Position numbers and translations under genes: made by a program
The notes under the pieces: generated by a model
What the model was told of the DNA's origin: nothing
The model's input: only the letters and a program-made list of their open reading frames with translations
Database searches by the model: none
In this document: one piece after another, positions 6,650-6,652 of the stretch
Numbering within the stretch: the first letter of the stretch is position 1
How the letters are laid out: the number at the start of each line of letters is the position of its first letter
NCBI GenBank assembly: GCA_947501315.1
Contig: CANMXH010000127.1
Span: 1-6,652 of the forward strand
DNA: 6,652 nt
Direction of reading: 5' to 3'
Source: Caulobacteraceae bacterium
GTDB lineage: Bacteria > Pseudomonadota > Alphaproteobacteria > Caulobacterales > Caulobacteraceae

Positions 6650-6652
6650 CTC
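6650..6652 (-). promoter_or_regulatory. Partial ribosome binding site of the receptor gene
   Basis: On the minus strand GAG is followed by six bases and the ATG at 6643. The window ends here, so a longer Shine-Dalgarno sequence cannot be confirmed. It agrees with the start chosen from the signal peptide. Confidence 0.4.

Overview
This window looks like part of a chromosome from a GC-rich alphaproteobacterium. Caulobacterales or Sphingomonadales are my best guess, from the GC-rich codon use and the style of the TonB-dependent receptor; this is inferred, not proven. It is densely coding, with no RNA gene, insertion sequence, CRISPR array or phage-like segment that I can see, and no non-coding stretch longer than about 85 bases.

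Bases 2-4290 (+) hold five tightly packed genes: the 3' half of a histidinol-dehydrogenase-fold enzyme of the sulfopropanediol/HpsN-like type; a LacI-family repressor; a small alpha/beta hydrolase; a stand-alone zinc-dependent protein related to the catalytic half of MetE (cobalamin-independent methionine synthase) and to epoxyalkane:coenzyme M transferase; and an HpcH/HpaI-type metal-dependent aldolase. The first two are 2 bases apart, and the other three junctions are ATGA stop/start overlaps, so this is almost certainly one polycistronic unit that continues upstream of the window. Bases 4291-4375 form the only intergenic gap. It holds a strong intrinsic terminator with a UUCG tetraloop, oriented for the minus strand. 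Bases 4376-6643 (-) encode a complete 755-residue TonB-dependent outer-membrane receptor that converges on the operon.

Together the genes read as a carbon-source utilisation locus. The receptor would bring a substrate across the outer membrane, the hydrolase would open an ester or lactone, the MetE-like protein would transfer a group to or from a thiol at zinc, the HpsN-like dehydrogenase would oxidise an alcohol to an acid, and the aldolase would split off pyruvate or a similar 2-oxo acid, all under a LacI-type repressor. The substrate and the order of steps cannot be read from the sequence. The most interesting point is a MetE-core/CoM-transferase-like zinc enzyme placed inside a LacI-controlled catabolic operon rather than with methionine biosynthesis genes.
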